The notes beneath the pieces are model-generated. The model was not told the DNA's origin. It did no database searches and saw nothing but the letters and a program-made list of their open reading frames with translations. Positions 1 through 6,135 of a DNA stretch of 12,059 nucleotides are shown here, in pieces. The stretch comes from an uncultured Oxalobacteraceae bacterium (GTDB taxonomy: Bacteria > Pseudomonadota > Gammaproteobacteria > Burkholderiales > Burkholderiaceae), in assembly GCA_946478765.1 (NCBI GenBank), contig CAMLDH010000090.1, positions 1 through 12,059 on the forward strand, in the 5' to 3' direction. The translations under genes were made by a program, and so were the position numbers. Position 1 is the stretch's first letter, and every line of letters starts with the position of its first letter.

Positions 1-323
1 GCCGACATCAGGCTCGGCGTGCCGCCCCCGATGAAAATCGTGTAAATCTTGCGGCCCCAGATCAACGGTAGCGCATTTTCCAGATCAGCACGAAGTGCGG
101 CCAGATAGTCCGCTTCGGGAAAACCGCCGGTTGCTTCATGTGAATTGAAATCGCAGTAAGGGCATTTTTTCACGCACCACGGAAAATGCACGTACAGCGA
201 CAGCGGCGGCAGCACGGTGAGATTGAGCGCGCCTGGCTTGAGAAAGGCGGCTGCGGCGGCGGCGGGACTTGAGACCATGCCGGCCGGTTTCAATCCTGCA
301 CCGACGGGTTTAATCGGAATCAT
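1..323 (-). CDS. hemW: HemW, radical SAM heme chaperone, N-terminal part
   Basis: This is the first 107 codons of a gene cut by the left edge. The radical SAM motif CxxxCxxC is at residues 50-57 (C50, C54, C57) inside WCVKKCPYCDFNSH. The residue after CxxCD is Phe, as in HemW; true HemN oxygen-independent coproporphyrinogen oxidases have a further Cys there. IFIGGGTPS at 96-104 is the glycine-rich SAM-binding stretch. HemW proteins bind a 4Fe-4S cluster and heme and are thought to deliver heme to target proteins; many are mis-annotated as coproporphyrinogen III oxidase. The ATG at 321-323 overlaps the rdgB stop as ATGA, so translation is probably coupled. About 40 residues, Ala-rich in part, precede the conserved LSLYVHFPWC core, so the true start could lie slightly further in. 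Confidence 0.93.
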   Translation of the reverse strand, partial: MIPIKPVGAGLKPAGMVSSPAAAAAAFLKPGALNLTVLPPLSLYVHFPWCVKKCPYCDFNSHEATGGFPEADYLAALRADLENALPLIWGRKIYTIFIGGGTPSLMS

Positions 324-904
324 CGTAACTTCTCGACCAGTGTACGCAATGCCTGTCCGCGATGCGACAGGCGATTTTTTTCTTCGGAATCCAGTTCGGC
401 AGCGGTCTTGCCCAAGGCCGCCAGCCAGAAATGCGGATCGTAGCCGAAACCGCCCTGCCCGCGCGCCGTCGCAATGATTTCGCCATCCCAACGGCCTTCT
501 GCGATCACCGGCTGCGGATCGTCCGCATGCCGCACCAGGACCAGCACGCAATAATAATAGGCCGATTTATCCGCATGCGCTGCCAGGTCGGCAATCAACT
601 TTTGATTATTGCGCACATCCGATTTCGGCTCGCCCGCGTACCGCGCCGACAGCACGCCCGGTGCGCCGCCGAGTGCATTGGCACACACACCGGAATCATC
701 CGCCAGTGCCGGCAAGCCGGTCAGGCGCGCAGCGTGACGGGCCTTTTCCAGCGCATTTTCGACAAAGCTCAGATGCGGCTCGTCCGCTTCGGGCACGTTG
801 AACGCACCTTGCGCGTGCACCTCGAAACCGATGGGCGCGAGCATTGCATTGAACTCTTTCAGTTTGCCGGAATTGTTGGAAGCGAGAACGAGGGTACGGG
901 TCAT
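320..904 (-). CDS. rdgB: RdgB, dITP/XTP pyrophosphatase (Ham1 family)
   Basis: The protein has 194 residues, the normal size for this family. It hydrolyses dITP, ITP and XTP to monophosphate and pyrophosphate in the cytosol, keeping deaminated purines out of DNA and RNA. Visible motifs are the nucleotide-binding SNNSGK (9-14), FVENAL (47-52), the metal/catalytic ADDSG (68-72, D69 and D70), GGFGYDP (151-157) and C-terminal SHRGQAL (180-186). I chose the ATG at 902-904 because MTRTLVLASNNSGK is the usual family N terminus. The frame is open to a TTG at 929-931, but that codon touches the U-tract of the terminator upstream. No clear Shine-Dalgarno is seen. Its stop codon overlaps the hemW start. 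Confidence 0.96.
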   Translation of the reverse strand: MTRTLVLASNNSGKLKEFNAMLAPIGFEVHAQGAFNVPEADEPHLSFVENALEKARHAARLTGLPALADDSGVCANALGGAPGVLSARYAGEPKSDVRNNQKLIADLAAHADKSAYYYCVLVLVRHADDPQPVIAEGRWDGEIIATARGQGGFGYDPHFWLAALGKTAAELDSEEKNRLSHRGQALRTLVEKLR

Positions 905-929
905 GACCAAAATGAAATCGATAAGGGAC

Positions 930-968
930 AAAAATAAAAGCCGAGCACCGTACAGAACGTTGCTCGGC
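930..968 (-). terminator. Rho-independent terminator between rph and rdgB
   Basis: On the minus strand, GCCGAGCA (968-961) pairs perfectly with TGCTCGGC (947-940). After one A-G mismatch three more pairs form (CGT with ACG), leaving a five-base loop. A T-rich run, TTTTATTTTT, follows directly (939-930). This is a textbook intrinsic terminator, 18 bases after the rph stop. It should end or attenuate transcription coming from the kinase-phosphatase-rph genes. rdgB-hemW would then depend on read-through or on a promoter in or near this 82-base gap, which I cannot point to with confidence. Confidence 0.85.
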
Positions 969-986
969 CAAAAAAATCAGCGAATT

Positions 987-1721
987 CTATGCCGGCAATG
1001 CGAGCGTTTTCTTTTGCAAAACGATCAAATCCGAGATGCCTTGCTGCGCCAGGTTCAGCAGGCGGTCCATCGTTGCGCGATCGAACGCCGCACCTTCCGC
1101 GGTGCCCTGCACCTCGATGAAATGGCCTGCATCGGTCATCACCACATTCATGTCGGTATCGCAATCGGAATCCTCGACATAATCGAGATCGAGTACCGGC
1201 ATGCCGCGATAGACGCCGACTGAAATGGCAGCGACAAAATGCTTCAACGGCACGGCCGCAATCATCTTTTTTTCCACCAGTTTCGCAAACGCGTCGTACG
1301 CGGCGACCATCGCGCCGGTAATCGATGCGGTTCGTGTACCGCCGTCGGCTTGAATCACATCGCAATCCAGGTGCAGCGTGCGCTCGCCAAACGCTTGCAG
1401 ATCGAATGCGGCGCGCAGCGAGCGGCCGATCAGGCGCTGGATTTCCTGCGTGCGGCCCGATTGTTTTCCCTTGGCCGCTTCACGATCCATGCGCGAATGC
1501 GTCGAGCGCGGCAGCATGCCGTATTCGGCGGTCAACCAGCCCTGCCCTTTGCCGCGCAGGAAGGGCGGCACCTTGTCTTCGATGCTGGCGGTGCAGATCA
1601 CGCGAGTGTCGCCGGCTTCGATCAAGACCGAACCTTCCGCATGTTTGGTGTAATTCCGGGTAAGACGCACGAGACGCAAAGCATCAGCAGTACGGTCGCT
1701 GGGACGTTTTTCAATAGGCAT
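987..1721 (-). CDS. rph: RNase PH, 3'-5' phosphorolytic exoribonuclease
   Basis: The protein has 244 residues, close to the usual RNase PH length of about 240. It trims tRNA 3' ends and degrades structured RNA using phosphate, releasing nucleoside diphosphates; it works as a hexameric ring. Motifs seen are the N-terminal [11 protein letters not shown] (6-16), [17 protein letters not shown] (58-74), [17 protein letters not shown] (88-104), the phosphate-binding [11 protein letters not shown] (127-137) and the acidic active-site run [16 protein letters not shown] (177-192). The ATG at 1719-1721 gives the usual MPxxKRPSDR start; the frame is open further up but runs into the phosphatase gene. 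It starts 10 bases after the phosphatase stop, so the two are almost certainly co-transcribed. A strong terminator follows. Confidence 0.97.
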   Translation of the reverse strand: MPIEKRPSDRTADALRLVRLTRNYTKHAEGSVLIEAGDTRVICTASIEDKVPPFLRGKGQGWLTAEYGMLPRSTHSRMDREAAKGKQSGRTQEIQRLIGRSLRAAFDLQAFGERTLHLDCDVIQADGGTRTASITGAMVAAYDAFAKLVEKKMIAAVPLKHFVAAISVGVYRGMPVLDLDYVEDSDCDTDMNVVMTDAGHFIEVQGTAEGAAFDRATMDRLLNLAQQGISDLIVLQKKTLALPA

Positions 1722-1731
1722 GGAATGAACT

Positions 1732-2667
1732 TTAATTTTTGGAAGTGACGCGTGTGGATTTTTCGATGGCGCTGCGGATCTCTTCAATCGCTTTTTCGAT
1801 TTCGGTTTCGTTGAAGGGATCGGCGTTCTCCAGGTCGGCGTGACGCGGCGCTTGGATGGTGGTAGTTACACTGCCTATCGGCAGCGTGTGGGTCGTGATG
1901 GTGGATGAGTCTGAACCGTGCGAACCGTCGCTGCTCTCCCACATCATCGCCAGCGCAGTGACATTGTCGCTGGTTTTGCCGGCAATCTCGGTGGCGGTCG
2001 AAATCAGTTCCGGTACTGCGCGCACGATCGTATTGCTGTGCAATCGGTGCGCCAGCAGGTGGTCGGGCAATACCGACCACAGGCCATCCGAGCACAGCAG
2101 CATCACGTCGCCTGCCTGCAGGCTCGCGCGCCGCGAAATTTCCACGATCGGCATGTTCGGCGCGCCCAGGCAATTGAACAGTTTATTGCGATCCGGATGG
2201 GTGTCGCGCTCGGACGGATCGACTTTGCCTTGCGCGATCAAGGTCTCGATGCGCGAATGGTCGCGCGTGCGCATCAGGATTTGCCCATTGCGCATCCAGT
2301 ACAAGCGGGAATCGCCGCAATGCGCCCAGAATGCGTTGTTATGCTGAATCAGGCAGGCGACAATCGTCGTGCGCGGTGTCTCCGGCAGGTTGTTGATGGC
2401 GCGGTAGCGATGGATTTCCCGATGCGCGGCGAAAAAACTGTCTTCCAGAAACCGCTCCGGCTTTTTCACATACGGATTGGCGTTTTGCTGGAATAGCGAG
2501 CCGATCGTCTGCATCGCAATGGTCGCCGCCATCTCGCCCTGAATATGCCCGCCCATGCCGTCCGCCAGCAGCAGCAGCAATGCATCGCGGGTAAAACTGT
2601 ACCCCATGCGGTCTTGATTGTTCTTGCGGCCGCCGATGTGGCTTTCTTGGTAGACAGAGAAGCGCAT
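1732..2667 (-). CDS. PP2C-family (PPM) Ser/Thr protein phosphatase
   Basis: The protein has 311 residues and a PPM catalytic core over about residues 1-243. Core motifs are NNQDR (16-20), the metal-binding ADGMGG (35-40, D36/G37), CGDSR (117-121), CSDGLW (192-197, D194) and SDN (233-235). Such enzymes remove phosphate from Ser/Thr using Mn or Mg, usually opposing a partner kinase. No signal peptide or membrane helix is visible, so it is likely cytosolic. The partner is the kinase gene just upstream, 72 bases away across a large inverted repeat. An added tail of about 65 residues (245-311) begins with a Ser/Thr-rich stretch ([16 protein letters not shown]) and ends in a charged, probably helical segment. 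It resembles PppA/Stp-type phosphatases, but no type VI secretion genes are nearby. No Shine-Dalgarno is seen. Confidence 0.93.
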   Translation of the reverse strand: MRFSVYQESHIGGRKNNQDRMGYSFTRDALLLLLADGMGGHIQGEMAATIAMQTIGSLFQQNANPYVKKPERFLEDSFFAAHREIHRYRAINNLPETPRTTIVACLIQHNNAFWAHCGDSRLYWMRNGQILMRTRDHSRIETLIAQGKVDPSERDTHPDRNKLFNCLGAPNMPIVEISRRASLQAGDVMLLCSDGLWSVLPDHLLAHRLHSNTIVRAVPELISTATEIAGKTSDNVTALAMMWESSDGSHGSDSSTITTHTLPIGSVTTTIQAPRHADLENADPFNETEIEKAIEEIRSAIEKSTRVTSKN

Positions 2668-2687
2668 GAATTCGTTAAAAATAAGTT

Positions 2688-2740
2688 ATACCAATCTTCC
2701 TAAAAAACGTCACTGTCATGTTTTTTAGGAGGATTGGTAT
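2688..2740. repeat. Long near-perfect inverted repeat, possible dispersed palindromic element
   Basis: Two 21-base arms, 2688-2708 and 2720-2740, are complementary at 20 of 21 positions around an 11-base loop (2709-2719). Both outer ends read ATACCAATC inward. The single non-Watson-Crick position is T2697 against G2731, a G-U wobble in plus-strand RNA but an A-C mismatch in the minus-strand mRNA that is actually made here. The element fills nearly all of the kinase-phosphatase gap: its edge touches the kinase stop codon, and it ends 20 bases before the phosphatase ATG. On the minus strand, AACTTATTTTTAACG follows, a poor U-tract, so partial termination, mRNA protection or processing is possible. 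Its shape resembles small palindromic repeats or MITE-like elements; that class is inference. Confidence 0.8.
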
Positions 2741-3750
2741 TAGTGCGAGTTTTCCTGGATGGTCGTCGTCCCGGTATTGGGCGCCCGCTTGCCGAAACTG
2801 GCGAACAGGCCGCGTAATTTCCGTGTCATGACTTCCAGCTTGTCGGCGACTTTCTTTTCCTGCACCGGTTCACGCAACGCCTTTTGCAGCGCGAACACAC
2901 TTTGCGGCCGCTCAAGCGGATCGAGCATCAGGCTCCAGCGGATTACCTTCATCAATTCCGGCGAATAAATGCCGTCCAGCTTGCGCAGGTACCCATCCAT
3001 CTTGTCGTTGAGCTTGCGCTGATCGGCGGGCTGTGGCGGCGCGCCCACCATGCACGCAAACATCGACGCACCGATACTGTAGATATCGGTCCACGGGCCC
3101 AGGCTGCCGTTTTTGGCGTACAGTTCCGGCGCCGCAAACCCAGGGGTATACATCGGATACAGCTTCGGCAAATCGGCTTTCAACGTCTGCCGCGCAGCGC
3201 CAAAATCCAGCAGGATCGGCGTGCCGTCGACGCGCAAATAGATGTTGGCCGGTTTCAGATCCAGATGCAGCAGTTTGTTGGTATGCACTTCGCGCAGGCC
3301 GTTCATCACATGGCTGAACATCTTGCGGATGAAACGCTCCGACACCAGCGGTTTGTCACCCTTGTCGCGACGGCGCAGGATATGGTCTTGCAGCGAACGG
3401 CCCGATTCGTACGCCATCACCATGTACACCGTTTCATTGGCGCGGAAAAAATTGACCACGCTGACGACGTTCGGATGCGCAATCCGCGCCAAGGCCCGCC
3501 CTTCGTCGAAGAAGCACTTCAAGCCGATACGGAAGGTGGACAAATTTTCAGGGGAAATCGTCGGCGCCAGTTCGCCCGATTGACGCAACACCAGCGAACT
3601 CGGCAAATACTCCTTGATCGCGACTGCATTGCCATCCTCATCATAAGCAAGGTAGACGATACTGAACCCGCCGGACGCAATCTTCTTTACAATGCGGTAT
3701 CCAGCGATCTCAAGTCCATCCGGTAACGGAGCATTGTTTTGTGCGGCCAT
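2740..3750 (-). CDS. Soluble Ser/Thr protein kinase (PknB/Hanks type)
   Basis: The protein has 336 residues with a single kinase domain at about 16-295. Landmarks are the glycine-rich loop IASGGFSIVY (24-33), VAIKEY with the ATP-binding K46, E84 in helix C (FDEGRALARI), the catalytic loop HLDLKPANIY (162-171, D164, K166, N169), DFG (182-184), the APE motif (207-209), D222 of TDIYSIGASM and R281 of ERPQS. All catalytic residues are present, so it should be active. The HRD Arg is Leu (L163), making it a non-RD kinase. There is no transmembrane helix or extracellular sensor such as PASTA; the tail after 295 is short, basic, and ends in TGTTTIQENSH. It is the first gene of the minus-strand block, divergent from yicC and followed by its likely opposing phosphatase. 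The substrate is unknown. Confidence 0.93.
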   Translation of the reverse strand: MAAQNNAPLPDGLEIAGYRIVKKIASGGFSIVYLAYDEDGNAVAIKEYLPSSLVLRQSGELAPTISPENLSTFRIGLKCFFDEGRALARIAHPNVVSVVNFFRANETVYMVMAYESGRSLQDHILRRRDKGDKPLVSERFIRKMFSHVMNGLREVHTNKLLHLDLKPANIYLRVDGTPILLDFGAARQTLKADLPKLYPMYTPGFAAPELYAKNGSLGPWTDIYSIGASMFACMVGAPPQPADQRKLNDKMDGYLRKLDGIYSPELMKVIRWSLMLDPLERPQSVFALQKALREPVQEKKVADKLEVMTRKLRGLFASFGKRAPNTGTTTIQENSH

Positions 3751-3914
3751 ATTGTCTTTTTGGAATTGCGAAATTATTTGATTGAATTGCAGGACTGAGT
3801 TTACCGGGCGCCGCCGCGCGCCACATTATGCTGTCCGCAATATTGCAAATTGCAGTTCAGCTTGGATTGTGTGGATAATTCGCTGATTTGTAAAGAACAA
3901 CCGGGGATTGAATT
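3751..3914. promoter_or_regulatory. Divergent promoter region between kinase gene and yicC
   Basis: These 164 bases separate two divergently read genes, so both promoters should lie here. I find no pair of hexamers close to the sigma-70 consensus on either strand. GATAAT at about 3873 (plus) and CATAAT near 3824-3829 (minus) are possible -10 boxes with poor -35 partners. ATTGC recurs four times in the same direction: AATTGC at 3764, 3785 and 3848, and TATTGC at 3841. The latter forms a perfect palindrome GCAATATTGC (3837-3846). The region also holds a very GC-rich patch, GGGCGCCGCCGCGCGCC, near 3806-3822. Confidence 0.5.
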
Positions 3915-4832
3915 TTGACCATTTGCAGCATGACCGGATACGCGACAAGCACGCGTGAAACCACAGGCGGAACATTGACCATTGAGTTAAAAAGCGTGAA
4001 TTCGCGCTTTTTAGACCTCCAATTCCGCATTAACGACGATTTACGCGCACTGGAACCTACGCTGCGTGAAACGATCATGGGCCGCATCACGCGCGGCAAA
4101 GTCGAGTGCCGCCTCAGCTTCGGCCGCAAAGTGGCCACCGGCGGCGCACAGGCGCTCAATAGCGGCGTACTCGCAAGTCTCGCCGGGCTGCAAGCGGACA
4201 TCCGCAAACAATTCAAGGATGCTGCGCCATTCTCGGTCAATGAACTGTTGCGCTGGCCGGGCGTGATCGAAGAGGCCGAAATCGGCCAGGAATCGCTGCA
4301 AACGGAAGTCGCCAGCGCGATCGCGGCGACCATTGACACATTTGTCGACAGCCGTGCCCGCGAAGGCGCGGCCTTACAGACAATGCTGACCTCCCGTATT
4401 GACGATATGGAAGCCATCGTGCAGCGGATCACACCGCTGATACCGCAGGTTATTGCGCAGTTCCAGCAAAAAGCCACCGAACGCATGCAGGAAGCGCTCG
4501 GTCTCGCGGCACAGAACGGCAATCCGGCCGCAGCGCCGACCATCTCACGCGAAGAGGCGCTGGACCGGATTCGGCAGGAAGTGACGCTGTACGGCATCCG
4601 GATCGATGTTTCCGAGGAGTTGACGCGATTGGCGGCGCATTTGACGGAAACACGCCACATCCTGAAAAAAGGCGGTCAGGTCGGCAAGCGCCTGGATTTC
4701 ATGATGCAGGAGTTGAACCGCGAAGCCAATACCGTCGGCTCGAAAGCATCGGTGAAAGAACTATCCGATGCCGCCATGGCCTTGAAGCTCTTGATTGAAC
4801 AGATGCGTGAACAGGTCCAGAATTTGGAGTAG
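3915..4832 (+). CDS. yicC: YicC-family endoribonuclease / RNA-decay factor
   Basis: The protein has 305 residues, with the family N terminus SMTGYA (5-10) and ELKSVNSRFLDLQFRIND (24-41), then GKVECRLSFGRK. The C-terminal DUF1732 signature GKRLDFMMQELNRE (257-270) is followed by ANTVGSKA. YicC was long an uncharacterised stress-related protein; E. coli work links it to decay of the small RNA RyhB and reports endoribonuclease activity. It is probably cytosolic and multimeric. The start is the TTG at 3915-3917: GGGGA at 3903-3907 sits seven bases upstream, and MTIxSMTGYA is a common family start. The ATG at 3930 would remove part of the conserved N terminus. It is divergent from the kinase gene and 392 bases from gmk, so it may be a separate unit. 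Confidence 0.93.
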   Translation: MTICSMTGYATSTRETTGGTLTIELKSVNSRFLDLQFRINDDLRALEPTLRETIMGRITRGKVECRLSFGRKVATGGAQALNSGVLASLAGLQADIRKQFKDAAPFSVNELLRWPGVIEEAEIGQESLQTEVASAIAATIDTFVDSRAREGAALQTMLTSRIDDMEAIVQRITPLIPQVIAQFQQKATERMQEALGLAAQNGNPAAAPTISREEALDRIRQEVTLYGIRIDVSEELTRLAAHLTETRHILKKGGQVGKRLDFMMQELNREANTVGSKASVKELSDAAMALKLLIEQMREQVQNLE

Positions 4833-5224
4833 GGTTTCAGGCAGTCTCATGAACGGGCCTGCCATCCCGCGTGCGCTGCGCTTTGGCACGCCGCTTTCAT
4901 TGGTTTGGGGATTCCCCCGGTGCATTCTGCTGCAGACACCGCGCCTTCCCTGGACGTCGACCTGTTTGGTAGAATGCCCTCTTCGCATACGTCTACGTTG
5001 GTCGCATTACGATGCATAGAAACCCTTGATTTTTTGGGATATCGTGGGCCAGCATCTGGAATAAGCCATTCACGCATTTGCGGTCGGACGCGCCAAATAC
5101 ATGCCAACGCCGGGCGGCACTAAAAGTTTGACCGTAATGGATGGGATGTTGCATCGACAATCCCGTTAAAATATGTTCTCTGAGAAACACTTCCATTCTT
5201 ACTCTTTGACCTTCGAGGATATCC
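4833..5224 (+). other. 392-base gap between yicC and gmk, no gene recognised
   Basis: No open frame here looks like protein: the short frames on both strands have no Shine-Dalgarno, no family feel and erratic composition. TAGAAT at 4970-4975, preceded by TTTGG, looks like a -10 box, but the -35 region (TTCCCT at 4946-4951, 18-base spacing) is weak. If real, it would give gmk a leader of about 245 bases. Small dyads are present: GGGG-ATT-CCCC near 4906-4917, TCTGC-T-GCAGA near 4926-4937, and a nine-pair hairpin with one bulge beginning GGGATGTTG near 5144, not followed by a T-run. No intrinsic terminator for yicC is evident. It could hold an unknown small RNA or a regulatory leader. Confidence 0.4.
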
Positions 5225-5866
5225 ATGCCTGACACCTCCTCTTCTTCCGGTAGCCTGTTCATGGTGGTCGCGCCATCCGGCGCAGGAAAATCGACGCTGG
5301 TCAATGCATTATTGGCGCAGGAACCTTCGATCAAGTTGTCCATTTCCTACACCACGCGTCCGCCGAGGCCGAAAGAGCAGCATGGCCGCGAATATTACTT
5401 CACATCTGCGGAAGATTTTCTGACGCGCCGCGCCGCCGGTGAATTCCTCGAATCGGCCGAAGTGCATGGCAATTTTTACGGCACTTCGCGCCTCTTGATC
5501 GCAGAACAAATGAAAGCCGGTACCGATGTTTTGCTGGAAATTGACTGGCAAGGCGCGCAACAGGTAAAAAAACAGTTTCCCCATGCAGTCGGCATTTTTA
5601 TCCTGCCGCCGTCGATCGACGTATTGGAAGAGCGCCTGAAAAAGCGCGGACAGGATGAACCGAATGTCATTACGCGTCGAATTCTAGCCGCGGGCGGCGA
5701 AATCGCGCACGCGCCCGAGTTCGAATATGTTATTATTAATCAAGAGTTTGCAAGCGCTTTAACGGAATTAAGTTCGATCGTCAAAGCGACCCGTTGCCGG
5801 TTTGCGCAACAGGCAGCGCGCAACGCATCCTTATTCGCCCAACTGGGCATCCACGCCAGTTTATAA
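5225..5866 (+). CDS. gmk: Guanylate kinase
   Basis: The protein has 213 residues, the usual bacterial size. It converts GMP plus ATP to GDP plus ADP in the cytosol and is essential for guanine nucleotide supply, including GTP for (p)ppGpp synthesis. The P-loop is APSGAGKST (16-24), with Ala where many homologues have Gly. The GMP-binding region is [19 protein letters not shown] (41-59, R45, R48), with E79 and Y85 in [12 protein letters not shown] and D107 in [11 protein letters not shown]. The lid includes RLKKRGQDE (137-145), and VIINQEF (169-175) matches the usual VINxxF stretch. GAGGA at 5215-5219 lies five bases before the ATG. It heads the gmk-rpoZ-spoT unit, with 26 bases to rpoZ. Confidence 0.98.
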   Translation: MPDTSSSSGSLFMVVAPSGAGKSTLVNALLAQEPSIKLSISYTTRPPRPKEQHGREYYFTSAEDFLTRRAAGEFLESAEVHGNFYGTSRLLIAEQMKAGTDVLLEIDWQGAQQVKKQFPHAVGIFILPPSIDVLEERLKKRGQDEPNVITRRILAAGGEIAHAPEFEYVIINQEFASALTELSSIVKATRCRFAQQAARNASLFAQLGIHASL

Positions 5867-5892
5867 GCTATTTTGCATTTTCAGGAGTAACC

Positions 5893-6096
5893 ATGGCTCG
5901 CATTACCATCGAAGATTGCCTCAAACAAATCCCGAACCGTTTCCAGCTCACGCTGGCTGCGACTTATCGCGCCCGTCAATTGTTGCAAGGTCACACACCG
6001 AAGGTCGATGCGAAGGACAAACCGACCGTGCTCGCGCTGCGCGAAATCGCTTCAGGCAAAGTCGGCATTGAAATGCTGAAAAAAGTGCCGAGTTAA
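5893..6096 (+). CDS. rpoZ: RNA polymerase omega subunit
   Basis: The protein has 67 residues, the short form usual for betaproteobacteria (E. coli omega has 91). Omega wraps the C-terminal end of beta-prime, aids polymerase assembly and forms ppGpp binding site 1 with it. The protein starts MARITIEDC; the MAR start corresponds to the ppGpp-contacting end of E. coli omega. The core [23 protein letters not shown] (residues 8-30) is the conserved omega fold, and [13 protein letters not shown] (47-59) is the second helix region. The ATG at 5893 is fixed by a strong AGGAG at 5883-5887, five bases upstream; the frame is open further up into gmk but that is not coding. It lies between gmk and spoT, the usual proteobacterial order. 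Confidence 0.98.
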   Translation: MARITIEDCLKQIPNRFQLTLAATYRARQLLQGHTPKVDAKDKPTVLALREIASGKVGIEMLKKVPS

Positions 6097-6099
6097 TCA

Positions 6100-6135
6100 T
6101 TGACACGGCTGCCATGCGACTGATATTAAATCAGT
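6100..6135 (+). promoter_or_regulatory. Candidate sigma-70 promoter directly upstream of spoT, with dyad
   Basis: A perfect -35 hexamer TTGACA (6100-6105) is followed at 18-base spacing by TATTAA (6124-6129, 4 of 6 matches to TATAAT). Transcription would begin at about 6135-6137, on the spoT ATG at 6136, giving a leaderless or nearly leaderless mRNA. No Shine-Dalgarno precedes that ATG, which fits. The -10 box lies within a dyad, ACTGAT (6119-6124) and ATCAGT (6130-6135), separated by five bases, that ends exactly at the ATG. The dyad could be an operator, or a hairpin in the longer gmk-rpoZ-spoT transcript. The promoter call is inference from sequence alone. Confidence 0.45.

Noticed and set aside
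905..931. TTG start at 931 for rdgB, adding nine residues
   Set aside because: It touches the terminator U-tract, and the added residues are not part of the family N terminus, which begins at the ATG at 904.
1239..2496. Several 160-190 codon plus-strand frames opposite rph and the PP2C gene
   Set aside because: All are antisense shadows of well-supported genes, with Arg/His-rich products and no start signals.
2884..3726. 280-codon open frame on the plus strand opposite the kinase gene
   Set aside because: It is exactly antisense to a kinase with all catalytic motifs, and its His/Arg/Gln-rich product matches no family. It reflects GC-biased codon positions.
3857..4660. 267-codon open frame on the minus strand opposite yicC
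   Set aside because: The Ser/Arg/Ala-rich product has no recognisable domain and lies fully antisense to a conserved gene.
4905..5123. 72-codon frame in the yicC-gmk gap (and minus-strand frames at 4847-5107 and 4993-5343)
   Set aside because: No Shine-Dalgarno, no conserved motif, uneven composition; the last also runs into gmk. I treat the gap as non-coding.
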